Assembly: GCA_014204435.1 (NCBI GenBank)
Contig: JACHLF010000005.1
Location: 124,001 to 188,000 of the forward strand
From: Mycobacteroides chelonae
GTDB lineage: Bacteria; Actinomycetota; Actinomycetes; Mycobacteriales; Mycobacteriaceae
Length of the DNA stretch: 64,000 bases
Direction of reading: 5' to 3'
A model generated the notes under the pieces. The model was not told the origin of the DNA and searched no databases. It saw nothing but the letters and a program-made list of their open reading frames with translations. Within the stretch, counting starts at the first letter, position 1; every line of letters begins with the position of its first letter. Shown here in pieces: positions 18,940 to 28,097 of the stretch. The position numbers were made by a program, and so were the translations under genes.

Positions 18940-19038
18940 CGAGCGGCCCTCCACAGGCGAGGCCACGCCGGCCATGCACTTTCGCAGCTCCGCGTAGACG
19001 ACCGCTTCCCCGGTGACGTTGACGAGCTCACCGAACGG

Positions 19039-19485
19039 GTGCTGGCGGCGGCTACAAAGAGGGCTCGTGGTCAGAGCAGCTTTTCTCGCTACATCCGGGA
19101 AGTCTGTGCAACCCGGGTGCAGTTCCTCACCTTCCTCATGGGGGTGTGGCTCACCCCGCAAGGGCCCATCGGGCCGTTCTACGCATTCAGCGTCATCCCG
19201 GTTGGCGTCAATGACTGGCACGCCCTTTTCCGCCTGGCCACCGGTGTTGCTCTGCTCATCGGCGCCCGCACCCGCATCGGAGCCATCCGCTACGCGGCCG
19301 TGGTGGCGCTGCTCTACTGGGCGATGGTGGCCGTATGCATCCTGGGCGGCATGGCCGTGTGCAGCGTGATGGCCGTCGACACGGTCGGCAACTGGGTCCA
19401 CAGTTCCGAAGGGCTGATCCTCGCCGTGATCGCTATCTACGGCCTGGTCAGCAGCGACGAGCACGCGGCGATCCCTGCCACCTAG
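19039..19485 (+). CDS. DUF4383-like membrane protein
   Basis: A 148-residue protein with about four hydrophobic segments. VNDWHALFRLATGVALLIGARTR, YAAVVALLYWAMVAVCILGG and the final GNWVHSSEGLILAVIAIYGLV follow the DUF4383 layout; these proteins have no assigned function. The GTG at 19039 is the first start in the frame and has no clear ribosome binding site; a GTG near 19117 would remove the charged N-terminal segment. The cutinase gene follows 51 bp downstream and may be cotranscribed. Confidence 0.6.
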   Translation: MLAAATKRARGQSSFSRYIREVCATRVQFLTFLMGVWLTPQGPIGPFYAFSVIPVGVNDWHALFRLATGVALLIGARTRIGAIRYAAVVALLYWAMVAVCILGGMAVCSVMAVDTVGNWVHSSEGLILAVIAIYGLVSSDEHAAIPAT

Positions 19486-19536
19486 GAGGATCGCCGCCGC
19501 TGGGCAGGGCGATCGAACGAACGGTACGTTGAACAC

Positions 19537-20286
19537 GTGCGAAACGCGATGTCTCGCGCGGCCGTTGCCGCCATATTCCTGTTCTTATCCGGCAGCTTCG
19601 GGGTGTCCGCCGCACAGACAGCAGATGCGGCGGCCTGCGCCGACATCGACCTGTCCTTCGCGCGCGGCACCAACGAGCCCGCGGGCCTCGGGGACGTCGG
19701 CAAGTCCTTTACCGATGCGGTGAAAAAGCAGCTACAGGGTGCCAAGGGAATGAGCATTGATACATACGGAGTGGACTACCCCGCCAGCGTCGACTTCATC
19801 CAGGCCGGCAAGGGCTCGGACGACCTGAGCAAGCACATTCAGAAGGCGGCCGCCGACTGTCCGAAGAAGAAGTTCGTCGTGGGCGGGTACGCACAGGGCG
19901 CGGCGGTGGTGGATGTGCTGCTGGGCAACACCCCTCCGGGCACCTACACCTTCACCAATCCGCTACCCGCCGGGCTGGAGGACCGCATCGTGTCTATCGT
20001 GCTGTTCGGAGATCCCAAGAACATCCGCCCGCCCGGTGTAGAGGTGAACCTCGCAATCCGGGAAGGCTTATTACACAAGGTCGTTGACGTGTGCAACCCC
20101 GGCGATTTCTTCTGCGATCCACTGGGCGGAGACATCGTCTCGCACACGACCTACGCCAAGGACAAGCTCACCGACAGCGCCGCGGACACAGTGGTGCAGC
20201 GGTTGGTCGCCCTGCTGGGCAACCCGTGCCACCCGAGCGCCAACGGCGCCGCGGCCGCCACCACGACCTGCCCGCCCAGCGCGTAG
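19537..20286 (+). CDS. Secreted cutinase-like protein with altered nucleophile motif
   Basis: A 249-residue cutinase-family alpha/beta hydrolase. It has a signal peptide (FLFLSGSFGVSAAQTADA), the start motif CADIDLSFARGTNEPAGLG, and paired cysteines. The nucleophile elbow, GYSQG in active cutinases, reads GGYAQGA here: the serine is alanine (codon gca). The other catalytic residues appear intact, aspartate in CNPGDFFCDP and histidine in SHTTYA. Family members cleave lipid or polyester bonds outside the cell; this one should lack esterase activity unless another residue serves. The start is a GTG at 19537 or the ATG at 19549. Confidence 0.85.
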   Translation: MRNAMSRAAVAAIFLFLSGSFGVSAAQTADAAACADIDLSFARGTNEPAGLGDVGKSFTDAVKKQLQGAKGMSIDTYGVDYPASVDFIQAGKGSDDLSKHIQKAAADCPKKKFVVGGYAQGAAVVDVLLGNTPPGTYTFTNPLPAGLEDRIVSIVLFGDPKNIRPPGVEVNLAIREGLLHKVVDVCNPGDFFCDPLGGDIVSHTTYAKDKLTDSAADTVVQRLVALLGNPCHPSANGAAAATTTCPPSA

Positions 20287-20368
20287 CCCAAGACGGGTAT
20301 CCATTTCGCCGGTTCCAACGCGCACGGACGACCACGGCACTACTCGATAGCGTCCTCTGCCCGACAAA

Positions 20369-20788
20369 GCCCGGGGATCGTCGAGCTGGTGGTCAGCGTG
20401 CTCGATGCCCCCGCCCACTCCGGCTTCGGAGATTGTCGGTGACCGGCTGGCCGCACAGCGCGCCGGTCGCTCCGACGCTCTGCTTCTTCGGAGTCCGGCA
20501 TCCGGAAGTCGACTACCTGTTCGGGGACGAGTTCGCAGCCGCAGCATCAAGTACGTACAAGACCGGATTGCCGTCGACGCGGACGACATCTGGGATCTGC
20601 TCGGCGATCCTGCCAAACAGACGCACGTGTACGTCTGTGGCGATGGCGGCAAGATGGCCCCTGCCGTCCGAGAAGCATTCGTGGATATCTACCGGAGGCA
20701 CACCGGCGCCGCCGAGCCTCAGGCGCGAAACTGGCTTACCGGCCTGGTCGAGGCCGATCGCTATGTGGAGGATGTCTGGACCGAGTAA
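20369..20788 (+). pseudogene. C-terminal remnant of a P450-reductase/CYP102-type flavoprotein
   Basis: Pieces of the FAD/NADPH domain are readable across frames: VVSVLDAPAHSGFG, then TLCFFGVRHPEVDYLFGDEF, then IKYVQDRIAVDADDIWDLLGDPAK, HVYVCGDGGKMAPAVREAFVDIYR and LVEADRYVEDVW up to the stop at 20786. These match the end of self-sufficient P450/NADPH-P450 reductase fusions (CYP102 class). At least two frameshifts separate the pieces and everything upstream is missing. Confidence 0.75.
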
Positions 20789-20877
20789 GACCCATGGCGC
20801 CCGCCCCGCGAAGCCCGGTCTCAGCGGCACGTAGTGTTTGTTGAAAAGCCTCTGACTCTTCAAGCGGGAGTAAAACG

Positions 20878-21606
20878 ATGCGCAGACGCACCTTTCTCCA
20901 TTCCAGCTCCGTGGCATTGCCTGCCGTCGCGCTGGGCTTCTCGACAGCCGGGAGCGCCGCTGCCGACGTTCGCCCCACCGGGTCAATTGCGTACCCGTTC
21001 AGCGCCATTGATGTACCTGCGAAAAGCGCGCCGTGGACCCTGGAAACGGACCGCACTGCGCTGCTGGTTCACGATATGCAGCATTACTTTGTGAAGGCCT
21101 ATGCGCCACATGCCGATCCCATCGGCACCGTGCTGAAGAACATCAGAAGCCTGCTCGACGTCGCACATGCACGCGGTGTGCCGGTGCTCTACTCCGCGCA
21201 GCCCGGAGGTATGACACCGGAGCAGCGCGGACTCTTCGGCCAGCTGTACGGGCCGGGCATGCCAGACGACGACGCCGAGCGTGCGATTGTCGATCCCCTA
21301 GCCCCGATGACGACAGATACCGTGCTGACGAAATGGAAGTACAGCGAGTTCTTCCGCTCTGAACTTCTGGAGATTCTGCGTAACGCCAACCGCGATCAGC
21401 TGATCATCGTCGGCGTCTACGCCTTCTCCGGAATCACCGTGACATCTGCCGACGCGGTCCAGAACGACATTCAGGCATTCGTCGTCTCCGATGCCGTGGC
21501 GGACTACACCGCTACGGGGCACAACCAGGCACTCGCCTGGTGCGCGGAGCGGACCGCCAAAATACTGACCACCCGGTCCGCGATAGCGGCACTTGATAAC
21601 TCGTAA
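20878..21606 (+). CDS. Isochorismatase-family hydrolase with an export signal
   Basis: A 242-residue protein. The first ~30 residues (RRRTFLHSSSVALPAVALGFSTAGSAAA) are a signal peptide with an arginine-rich start resembling Tat signals. The mature part is close to PhzD/EntB-type isochorismatases: LLVHDMQHYFVKAY with the catalytic aspartate, LTKWKYSEFF with the catalytic lysine, and IIVGVYAFSGITVTSADAVQNDIQAFVVSDAVADY. In cytoplasmic members the corresponding stretch is YAHIGC. GGGAG stands 7 nt before the ATG. Export is unusual, since isochorismate is cytoplasmic, so the substrate may differ. Confidence 0.8.
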   Translation: MRRRTFLHSSSVALPAVALGFSTAGSAAADVRPTGSIAYPFSAIDVPAKSAPWTLETDRTALLVHDMQHYFVKAYAPHADPIGTVLKNIRSLLDVAHARGVPVLYSAQPGGMTPEQRGLFGQLYGPGMPDDDAERAIVDPLAPMTTDTVLTKWKYSEFFRSELLEILRNANRDQLIIVGVYAFSGITVTSADAVQNDIQAFVVSDAVADYTATGHNQALAWCAERTAKILTTRSAIAALDNS

Positions 21607-21623
21607 CAGCTGACGGCACGACA

Positions 21624-21654
21624 AAGGCCGCTTGCGTCACACGCAAGCGGCCTT
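21624..21654. terminator. Bidirectional hairpin terminator
   Basis: A perfect 14-bp stem (AAGGCCGCTTGCGT and its complement) with a CAC loop lies between the isochorismatase stop and the convergent ahpD stop. Downstream of the stem the plus strand reads ATGTCTTTGT. Confidence 0.85.
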
Positions 21655-21666
21655 ATGTCTTTGTGC

Positions 21667-22194
21667 CTAGACCAGCGCGGGCACGGTGGCCAGCGCCTGG
21701 GCGACGCCCGAGACGATCGCCGCGATCTTGAGTGCCTCGAGAATCTGCTCGCGGGTCAATCCGGCTTCACGTAGCACCTTCTCGTGCGAGCCGACACAGA
21801 AGTGACAGCCGTTGATCGTCGAGACTGCGAAGGACCAGAGCTCGAACTCGGCCTTGTCGACACCGGGGTTGCCGATGATGTTCATCCGCAGACCCGGGCG
21901 CAGATCATCGTAAGCTCCGTCCAGGAAGCCGCGACCGCGGTAGAACACGTTGGTCATCGCCATGATGGACGCCGCGCCCAGCGCGGCATCGAGGGCCTCC
22001 GGAGCCAGGATGCCCGCAGCCTCCTCGCGGATCTCCTTGAACACCTGCTCGTTCCGAGTGGCGGCCGCCGTGGCGACCAAGGTGCCCCAGAGCTGGCTCT
22101 GCGAGAGCACGGTGCCGCGGGCCACCGTGCCGAGGTTGAGCTTGAGGTCCTTGGCGTACTCGGGCAGCGCTTCCTTCAGGTTTTCAATAGACAC
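21667..22194 (-). CDS. ahpD: Alkyl hydroperoxide reductase AhpD
   Basis: A 175-residue all-helical protein with the active site [22 protein letters not shown], containing the CxxC pair and the upstream glutamate and downstream histidine of AhpD. It recycles AhpC using lipoamide/DlaT as the electron source in mycobacteria. It lies 16 bp behind ahpC in the same operon, terminated by the hairpin at 21624. Confidence 0.95.
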   Translation of the reverse strand: MSIENLKEALPEYAKDLKLNLGTVARGTVLSQSQLWGTLVATAAATRNEQVFKEIREEAAGILAPEALDAALGAASIMAMTNVFYRGRGFLDGAYDDLRPGLRMNIIGNPGVDKAEFELWSFAVSTINGCHFCVGSHEKVLREAGLTREQILEALKIAAIVSGVAQALATVPALV

Positions 22195-22210
22195 AGTTAA
22201 CCCAACCCTC

Positions 22211-22798
22211 CTAAACGCCCGCGCTCATCAATTCGCCCGCGTCGATCGTCGGATCACCCTTGCGCCAGTTGCAGGCGCACAACTCATCGGACTGCAGCGC
22301 ATCGAGGACACGCAGCACCTCGTCAACGTTGCGACCAACGGAACCCGCTGTGACGGAAACGAACTGGATGATGTTGTCCGGATCGATGATGAAGGTGGCA
22401 CGGTCGGCCACCCCGTCGGAGTTCAGCACACCGGCAGCCTCGGCCAGCTCACGCTTGAGATCGCTGAGCATCGGGAACGGCAGGGTCTTGAGGTCCTCGT
22501 GCTGAGCGCGCCACTGGAAGTGCACGAATTCGTTGTCCACCGAGGCACCCAGCACCTGGGTGTCGCGATCGGCGAACTCATCGTTCAGACGGCCGAACGC
22601 GGCGATCTCGGTGGGGCACACGAAGGTGAAGTCCTTCGGCCAGAAAAAGATCACACGCCACTTGCCGGGGTGGTCGTCACTGGTGACGGTGGTGAAGTAG
22701 TCGTCGGGCTGCTGCGCGTTCACCTTCGACAGATCGCCGCCGATGACCGCAGTCAGGTTGTAGGCCGGGAATTCATCGCCGATGGTCCGCAGAGTCAC
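22211..22798 (-). CDS. ahpC: Peroxiredoxin AhpC
   Basis: A 195-residue 2-Cys peroxiredoxin reducing hydrogen peroxide, organic peroxides and peroxynitrite. The peroxidatic cysteine is in FVCPTEI, preceded by WPKDF, and the C-terminal [10 protein letters not shown] carries the resolving cysteines, as in mycobacterial AhpC. It is divergent from oxyR with 99 bp between the start codons and heads the ahpC-ahpD operon. Confidence 0.96.
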   Translation of the reverse strand: MTLRTIGDEFPAYNLTAVIGGDLSKVNAQQPDDYFTTVTSDDHPGKWRVIFFWPKDFTFVCPTEIAAFGRLNDEFADRDTQVLGASVDNEFVHFQWRAQHEDLKTLPFPMLSDLKRELAEAAGVLNSDGVADRATFIIDPDNIIQFVSVTAGSVGRNVDEVLRVLDALQSDELCACNWRKGDPTIDAGELMSAGV

Positions 22799-22897
22799 GA
22801 TCCTTCTCCTTTACGTATTCGCTGAATGCTTACTGGCACCATCGTGCCGGAAATTTTTCAAAAATAAAACGTGATTGTTAGCACTATATTGATAGGT
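22799..22897. promoter_or_regulatory. oxyR-ahpC divergent promoter region
   Basis: The 99-bp gap is AT-rich for this genome (TTTTTCAAAAATAAAA and GCACTATATTGATAGG). TATCAATA/TATTGATA next to the oxyR start and GTTAGCAC resemble half-sites of OxyR T-N11-A boxes. By analogy with other mycobacteria, OxyR binds here to activate ahpC and repress itself; exact boxes cannot be fixed by eye. Confidence 0.55.
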
Positions 22898-23836
22898 ATG
22901 TCCGATCGTAGTTATCAACCGACCCTGGTCGGCCTGCGCGCTTTCGTGGCTGTCGCACGGAAACGCCACTTCGGCAGCGCGGCCGCCGAGCTCGGCGTGA
23001 GTCAGCCCTCGCTTTCGCAGGCCCTATCCATGCTCGAAGAGGGATTGGGCGTGCGACTCATCGAACGCAACACCCGCACGGTGCTACTCACGCCCGAAGG
23101 CGAGACACTGCTGGGAAGGGCCGCCTCCGCCCTCGACGCAGTCGATGAATTTACCTCTGCAGCAAGCGGAGTTCGCGATCCCTTCGCGCAGACACTGCGG
23201 CTCGGTCTGATCCCCACGGTGGCGCCCTATGTGTTGCCCATGGTGCTCAGCGGCCTGTCCCGTGAGTTCCCCGAGATGTCGTTGCGGGTTACCGAGGACC
23301 AAACCGGACGGCTGCTGCGGTCGCTGGCCGACGGATCCCTGGACGTGGCCGTCATGGCGCTGCCCGCGCAAACTCACGGCATGGCGGAAATCCCCATGTA
23401 CCGCGAGGACTTCGTCCTGGCGCTACCGTCCGGGCACCCGCTGGCGGGCAGCACGAACGTCGAGCCCGCTGATCTGGCCGACATGCCGCTGCTGTTGCTG
23501 GATGAGGGGCATTGCCTTCGGGATCAGGCCCTGGAGGTGTGCCAGCTCGCCGGGGTGCGTCCCGATCTCGGTCACACCCGCGCGGCCTCTCTGTCCACCG
23601 CCGTGCAATGCGTCGAGGGCGGGCTGGGGGTCACGCTGATCCCGGGCACCGCTGTCACCGTCGAAACCGCCAGCGGCGGACTGGCCACCGCGACCTTCGC
23701 CGCACCGGTACCGGGGCGCCGGATCGGCCTGGTGTACCGCGCGATCAGTGGACGTGAGGACGCCTACCTGCGGCTGGCCGAACTACTGACCCGACTCGTC
23801 TCGGCCGTGCATCCGGTATCCGCCGAAGCGGCCTAA
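22898..23836 (+). CDS. oxyR: Peroxide-sensing LysR regulator OxyR (intact)
   Basis: A 312-residue LysR protein: [40 protein letters not shown] is the helix-turn-helix, and the effector domain contains [17 protein letters not shown] with the two redox cysteines that form the regulatory disulfide. This is the gene that is inactivated in the M. tuberculosis complex; here it is complete. The ATG at 22898 has AGG just upstream. It controls ahpC-ahpD. Confidence 0.93.
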   Translation: MSDRSYQPTLVGLRAFVAVARKRHFGSAAAELGVSQPSLSQALSMLEEGLGVRLIERNTRTVLLTPEGETLLGRAASALDAVDEFTSAASGVRDPFAQTLRLGLIPTVAPYVLPMVLSGLSREFPEMSLRVTEDQTGRLLRSLADGSLDVAVMALPAQTHGMAEIPMYREDFVLALPSGHPLAGSTNVEPADLADMPLLLLDEGHCLRDQALEVCQLAGVRPDLGHTRAASLSTAVQCVEGGLGVTLIPGTAVTVETASGGLATATFAAPVPGRRIGLVYRAISGREDAYLRLAELLTRLVSAVHPVSAEAA

Positions 23837-23854
23837 CGCTGATCCGTCCCACAC

Positions 23855-24100
23855 CCAGCGGACCGAATGAGGCCGGGTCATCCACGTCCGGCAGCGCGAT
23901 CGCATTGACCGGCAACGGAAGTTCAAAGGTCAAGCGCCGCTGCACATCCGGCTCGTGCCGACCGACCGGGTACAGCGAATCGGCACCGGCCCCGGCGGCG
24001 AGCTTCAGTCGCGCGATGGCCCGAACAACGCGATCGGATTCGTCTCCGATCTGCCGCAGCAGAATGTCGGTGCGGGCATTGAGCGCCAGCCCAGGTGCTG
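23855..24100 (-). pseudogene. C-terminal remnant of an isocitrate lyase/PEP mutase family protein
   Basis: One minus-strand frame reads LALNARTDILLRQIGDESDRV, ARLKLAAGAGADSLYPVGRHEPDVQRRL and ELPLPVNAIALPDVDDPASFGPLGVGRIS, the second half of the barrel of the PEP mutase/oxaloacetate decarboxylase family (NARTD, GADxxxPVG, PLPVN, LGVGRIS). No start and no N-terminal metal-binding half can be found upstream toward 24200, and the end is degenerate. It fills most of the gap between oxyR and the succinate dehydrogenase operon. Confidence 0.65.
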
Positions 24101-24297
24101 GGAGAAGGGCGCGTCCGCACTCCCGACCTCGAGAGCACCAACACGACCGAACGACTCGGCGCGGCAGTCGCAGAAACCGCTCGGCGATCTTGAATTAAAT
24201 GACGACATCAGTGACTTGTGTCACTTTCAGTTCGGCTGTCCTGGCAAGATGGTTGTCGTAGCCTGTGATCCACGACACCTTCAGCCCAAGGAGTCCG

Positions 24298-24570
24298 ATG
24301 TCGACGAAGACGGAGCTCACCGAGCTCAACCAAGCACTTGGCAGCCTGCGCCGCTGTGTCCACTCTCTGCAATCTCGTTATGGCGACCTGCCGGCCGTGC
24401 GCCGGATCGTCAACGACATAGAGCGGCTGGACATCGACGCCGCTGACCTGGACCTCGTGCCGCACGAGCACCGGCTAGCCAGCAACGAGAAGATCCAGAT
24501 CCCCGACACCGAGTACGACCGGGAGTTCTGGGGCGACATCGACGACGAAGGAGTTGGTGGCTACAGATGA
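24298..24570 (+). CDS. Conserved small protein of the Sdh1 operon (Rv0250c-like)
   Basis: A 90-residue acidic protein: ELNQALGSLRRCVHSLQSRYGDLPAVRRIVNDIERLDIDA, then DTEYDREFWGDIDDEG near the end. It corresponds in position and sequence to M. tuberculosis Rv0250c, upstream of the succinate dehydrogenase genes. AAGGAG precedes the ATG by 4 nt. The stop overlaps the next start (ATGA), so it is made together with the membrane anchor and may be an accessory or assembly factor of the complex; no function is established by the sequence. Confidence 0.82.
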   Translation: MSTKTELTELNQALGSLRRCVHSLQSRYGDLPAVRRIVNDIERLDIDAADLDLVPHEHRLASNEKIQIPDTEYDREFWGDIDDEGVGGYR

Positions 24571-25376
24571 GTCAAGCCACCGGGGTCTTCTCGCCTTCGC
24601 GTGCCCACATTCCGGAGCGCACCCTGCGCACCGACAAGTGGTGGCTCGCACCGCTACTCACCAATCTCGGCCTGGCGACGTTCGTCATCTATGCCACCGT
24701 GCGGGCCTTTTGGGGTAGCGCGTACTGGGTGCCGCAGTATCACTACCTGACACCGTTCTATTCGCCGTGTGTCAGCACCGCATGCGCCCCCGGGGCCAGC
24801 CATTTCGGACATTGGGTGGGCGAGCTGCCCTGGTTCATCCCGATGGCGTTCATCTCGCTGCCATTCCTGCTGGCCTTCCGGTTGACCTGCTATTACTACC
24901 GCAAGGCCTACTACCGATCGGTCTGGCAGTCACCGACGGCGTGCGCGGTCGCCGAACCTCACGCGAAGTACTCCGGTGAGACGAAGCTGCCGCTGATCAT
25001 GCAGAACATCCACCGCTACTTCTTCTACGCCGCGGCGCTCATCTCTGTCGTCAACACCTACGACGCCTTCGTCGCCTTCCACTCCGAGAAAACCGGCGGC
25101 TTCGGGTTCGGGCTGGGCAACGTGATCCTGGTGACCAACGTGGTTCTGCTCTGGGTGTACACGTTGTCCTGCCACTCCTGCCGCCACGTCACAGGTGGGC
25201 GACTCAAGCATTTCTCCAAACATCCTGTCCGGTATTGGATCTGGACGCAGGTCAGCAAGCTCAACACCCGGCACATGCTGTTCGCCTGGATCACCCTGGG
25301 CACCCTGATCCTCACCGACCTGTACATCATGCTCGCGGCCAGCGGGACCATCTCCGATCTGAGATTCGTTGGTTAG
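24567..25376 (+). CDS. sdhC: Succinate dehydrogenase membrane anchor subunit (Sdh1, Rv0249c-like)
   Basis: A 269-residue protein with about five hydrophobic segments: WLAPLLTNLGLATFVIYATV, LPWFIPMAFISLPFLLAFRLTCYYYRKAY, FFYAAALISVVNTYDAFVAF, VILVTNVVLLWVYTLSCHSC and MLFAWITLGTLILTDLYIML. It is the single anchor of the mycobacterial Sdh1 complex, which passes electrons from succinate to menaquinone. Histidines in NIHRYFF, CHSCRH and NTRHMLF are candidates for quinone or heme sites. Overlaps the upstream gene by 4 nt; sdhA follows 46 bp later. Confidence 0.85.
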   Translation: MSQATGVFSPSRAHIPERTLRTDKWWLAPLLTNLGLATFVIYATVRAFWGSAYWVPQYHYLTPFYSPCVSTACAPGASHFGHWVGELPWFIPMAFISLPFLLAFRLTCYYYRKAYYRSVWQSPTACAVAEPHAKYSGETKLPLIMQNIHRYFFYAAALISVVNTYDAFVAFHSEKTGGFGFGLGNVILVTNVVLLWVYTLSCHSCRHVTGGRLKHFSKHPVRYWIWTQVSKLNTRHMLFAWITLGTLILTDLYIMLAASGTISDLRFVG

Positions 25377-25422
25377 CAATCAAAGTCATATCCACATCCG
25401 CCAAACACACTGGGGTTAATTA

Positions 25423-27336
25423 ATGGCTGAACTCGAACGGCACCAATACGACGTGGTCGTGATCGGTGCCGGCGGCGCCGGCCTGCGCGCCGTCATCGAG
25501 GCACGTGAACAGGGCTTCAAGGTCGCGGTGGTCTGCAAGTCGCTGTTCGGCAAGGCGCACACCGTGATGGCTGAGGGCGGCTGCGCGGCGTCGATGGGCA
25601 ATGCCAACGACAAGGATAGTTGGCAGGTGCACTTCGGTGACACCATGCGCGGCGGCAAGTTCCTCAACAACTGGCGGATGGCTGAGTTGCACGCACGGGA
25701 GGCGCCGGACCGGGTCTGGGAGCTGGAAACCTACGGCGCGTTGTTCGATCGGACCAAGGACGGCCGGATCAGTCAGCGCAACTTCGGCGGCCACACCTAT
25801 CCGCGGCTCGCGCACGTCGGTGACCGCACCGGTTTGGAGATCATCCGCACCATGCAGCAGAAGATCGTCTCACTGCAACAGGAGGACTTCGCCGAAACCG
25901 GCGACTACGAGGCGCGCATCAAGATCTTCGCCGAATGCACGATCACCGACCTGCTCTTGGACGGTGATCGCATCTCCGGCGCCTTCGGATATTGGCGAGA
26001 GAGCGGCCGTTTCATCCTGTTCGAGGCTCCCGCCGTAGTCTTGGCGACAGGCGGAATCGGCAAGTCGTTCAAGGTGTCGTCGAACTCCTGGGAGTACACC
26101 GGCGACGGACACGCACTGGCACTGCGTGCCGGCGGGACGCTGATCAACATGGAGTTCATCCAGTTTCACCCGACAGGCATGGTCTGGCCGCCCTCGGTCA
26201 AAGGCATCCTGGTCACCGAGGGTGTACGCGGCGACGGCGGCGTGCTGAAGAACTCCGAGGGCAAGCGGTTCATGTTCGACTACATCCCGTCGGTGTTCAA
26301 GGGGCAGTACGCCGAAACCGAGGAAGAAGCCGACCAGTGGCTCAAGGACAACGACTCCGCGCGCCGCACTCCCGACCTGCTGCCGCGCGACGAGGTCGCC
26401 CGGGCCATCAACGCCGAAGTCAAAGCGGGCCGTGGTACCCCGCACGGTGGCGTGTACCTGGACATCGCCTCGCGTATCCCCACCGAGGAGATCAAGAAGC
26501 GGCTGCCGTCGATGTACCACCAGTTCAAGGAGCTGGCCGAGGTCGACATCACCAAGGACGACATGGAAGTCGGTCCGACCTGTCACTACGTGATGGGCGG
26601 TATCGAGGTCGATCCCGACAGTGGAGCCGCGACGGTGCCCGGCCTCTTCGCGGCCGGCGAATGCTCCGGCGGCATGCACGGGTCAAACCGGTTGGGCGGC
26701 AACTCCCTTTCCGACCTGCTGGTGTTCGGACGGCGCGCCGGTCTGGGGGCCGCCGACTATGTCAAGGGACTCACCTCTCGCCCACAGATCACCGAGGCCG
26801 ACGTCGACAAGGCTGCTGCCCTGGCGCTGGCGCCCTTCGGCGACCCGGCTGCCGAGGGTGCCGAAAATCCGTACACCCTGCACACCGACTTGCAGCAGGC
26901 CATGAACGACCTCGTCGGCATCATCCGTAAGGAAGAGGAAGTCGAACAGGCCCTGGTCAAGCTGAACGAGCTCAAGGAGCGCTTCAAACACGTTGCGGTG
27001 GAGGGGCACCGGCAGTTCAACCCGGGCTGGCACCTGGCCATCGACATGCGCAACATGCTGCTGGTCAGTGAGTGCGTGGCCAAGGCCGCACTGCTGCGCA
27101 CCGAGAGCCGAGGTGGGCACACCCGCGATGACCATCCGGACATGGATGCCACCTGGCGCAAGACCCTGCTGGTCTGCAGCACCACCGGCGGAGATCCGGC
27201 GGTACCCGATGTACTCGTCACGCCCGAGCCGCAGATCCCCTTACGCCCAGATCTTCTGGAACTTTTCGAGATCGGCGAGCTGGAGAAGTACTTCACGCCC
27301 GAAGAACTGGCAGAGCACCCAGGAAGGAAGTCCTGA
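25423..27336 (+). CDS. sdhA: Succinate dehydrogenase/fumarate reductase flavoprotein subunit (Sdh1)
   Basis: A 637-residue FAD protein. DVVVIGAGGAGLRAVIEA is the FAD-binding motif, HTVMAEGG contains the flavinylation region, and TGMVWPPSVKGILVTEGVRGDGG, HGSNRLGGNSL and the C-terminal GGHTRDDHPDMD with catalytic arginine follow the SdhA pattern. It oxidises succinate to fumarate on the cytoplasmic face of the membrane. Ortholog of Rv0248c by sequence and place between anchor and iron-sulfur subunits; the operon order is anchor, flavoprotein, iron-sulfur protein. Confidence 0.95.
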   Translation: MAELERHQYDVVVIGAGGAGLRAVIEAREQGFKVAVVCKSLFGKAHTVMAEGGCAASMGNANDKDSWQVHFGDTMRGGKFLNNWRMAELHAREAPDRVWELETYGALFDRTKDGRISQRNFGGHTYPRLAHVGDRTGLEIIRTMQQKIVSLQQEDFAETGDYEARIKIFAECTITDLLLDGDRISGAFGYWRESGRFILFEAPAVVLATGGIGKSFKVSSNSWEYTGDGHALALRAGGTLINMEFIQFHPTGMVWPPSVKGILVTEGVRGDGGVLKNSEGKRFMFDYIPSVFKGQYAETEEEADQWLKDNDSARRTPDLLPRDEVARAINAEVKAGRGTPHGGVYLDIASRIPTEEIKKRLPSMYHQFKELAEVDITKDDMEVGPTCHYVMGGIEVDPDSGAATVPGLFAAGECSGGMHGSNRLGGNSLSDLLVFGRRAGLGAADYVKGLTSRPQITEADVDKAAALALAPFGDPAAEGAENPYTLHTDLQQAMNDLVGIIRKEEEVEQALVKLNELKERFKHVAVEGHRQFNPGWHLAIDMRNMLLVSECVAKAALLRTESRGGHTRDDHPDMDATWRKTLLVCSTTGGDPAVPDVLVTPEPQIPLRPDLLELFEIGELEKYFTPEELAEHPGRKS

Positions 27337-27337
27337 C

Positions 27338-28084
27338 GTGAGCTATGACGCGCACCTCCGGGTCTGGCGAGGCGATGACGACGGCGGTGAGCTCATCGAC
27401 TACACCGTTCCGGTGAGCGAGGGCGAGGTGGTGCTCGACATCATCCACCGCATCCAGGCCACCCAAGCCTCGGACCTGGCGGTGCGCTGGAACTGCAAGG
27501 CCGGCAAATGCGGCTCCTGCTCGGCCGAGATCAACGGCCGCCCCCGGTTGCTGTGCATGACCCGGATGTCGACATTCGACGAGTCCGAGACCGTCACCAT
27601 CACCCCGCTACGTGCCTTCCCCGTAATCCGCGACCTGGTCACCGATGTGTCGTTCAACTACCAAAAGGCTAGGGAAGTACAGTCGTTCACTCCTCCCAGG
27701 GACCTGAAGCCGGGTGAGTACCGGATGCAGCAAGAGGACGTGGAACGGTCGCAGGAGTTCCGTAAATGCATCGAATGCTTCTTGTGTCAGAACACCTGCC
27801 ATGCGGTGCGCGATCACGAAGAGAACAAGAATGCCTTCGCCGGGCCGCGCTACCTGATGCGCGTGGCCGAACTCGAAATGCACCCGCTCGATGTCGCCGA
27901 CCGTCGCGAAGTGGCGCAGGAGGAACTTGGCCTGGGTTACTGCAACATTACCAAATGCTGCACCGAGGTATGCCCCGAGGGTATACACATCACCGACAAT
28001 GCGCTGATCCCGATGAAAGAACGCGTCGCCGATCGCAAGTACGACCCGATCGTGTGGTTGGGCAACAAGCTATTTCGCCGTTAG
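27338..28084 (+). CDS. sdhB: Succinate dehydrogenase iron-sulfur subunit (Sdh1)
   Basis: A 248-residue protein with three cluster motifs: CKAGKCGSCSAEINGRPRLLC for 2Fe-2S, CIECFLCQNTC for one ferredoxin-type cluster, and CNITKCCTEVCPEGI for the other. It carries electrons from SdhA to menaquinone. The GTG at 27338 follows AGGAAGGAAG and lies only 1 bp behind the sdhA stop. Corresponds to Rv0247c. Confidence 0.95.
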   Translation: MSYDAHLRVWRGDDDGGELIDYTVPVSEGEVVLDIIHRIQATQASDLAVRWNCKAGKCGSCSAEINGRPRLLCMTRMSTFDESETVTITPLRAFPVIRDLVTDVSFNYQKAREVQSFTPPRDLKPGEYRMQQEDVERSQEFRKCIECFLCQNTCHAVRDHEENKNAFAGPRYLMRVAELEMHPLDVADRREVAQEELGLGYCNITKCCTEVCPEGIHITDNALIPMKERVADRKYDPIVWLGNKLFRR

Positions 28085-28097
28085 CTAGGTTGTCGCC

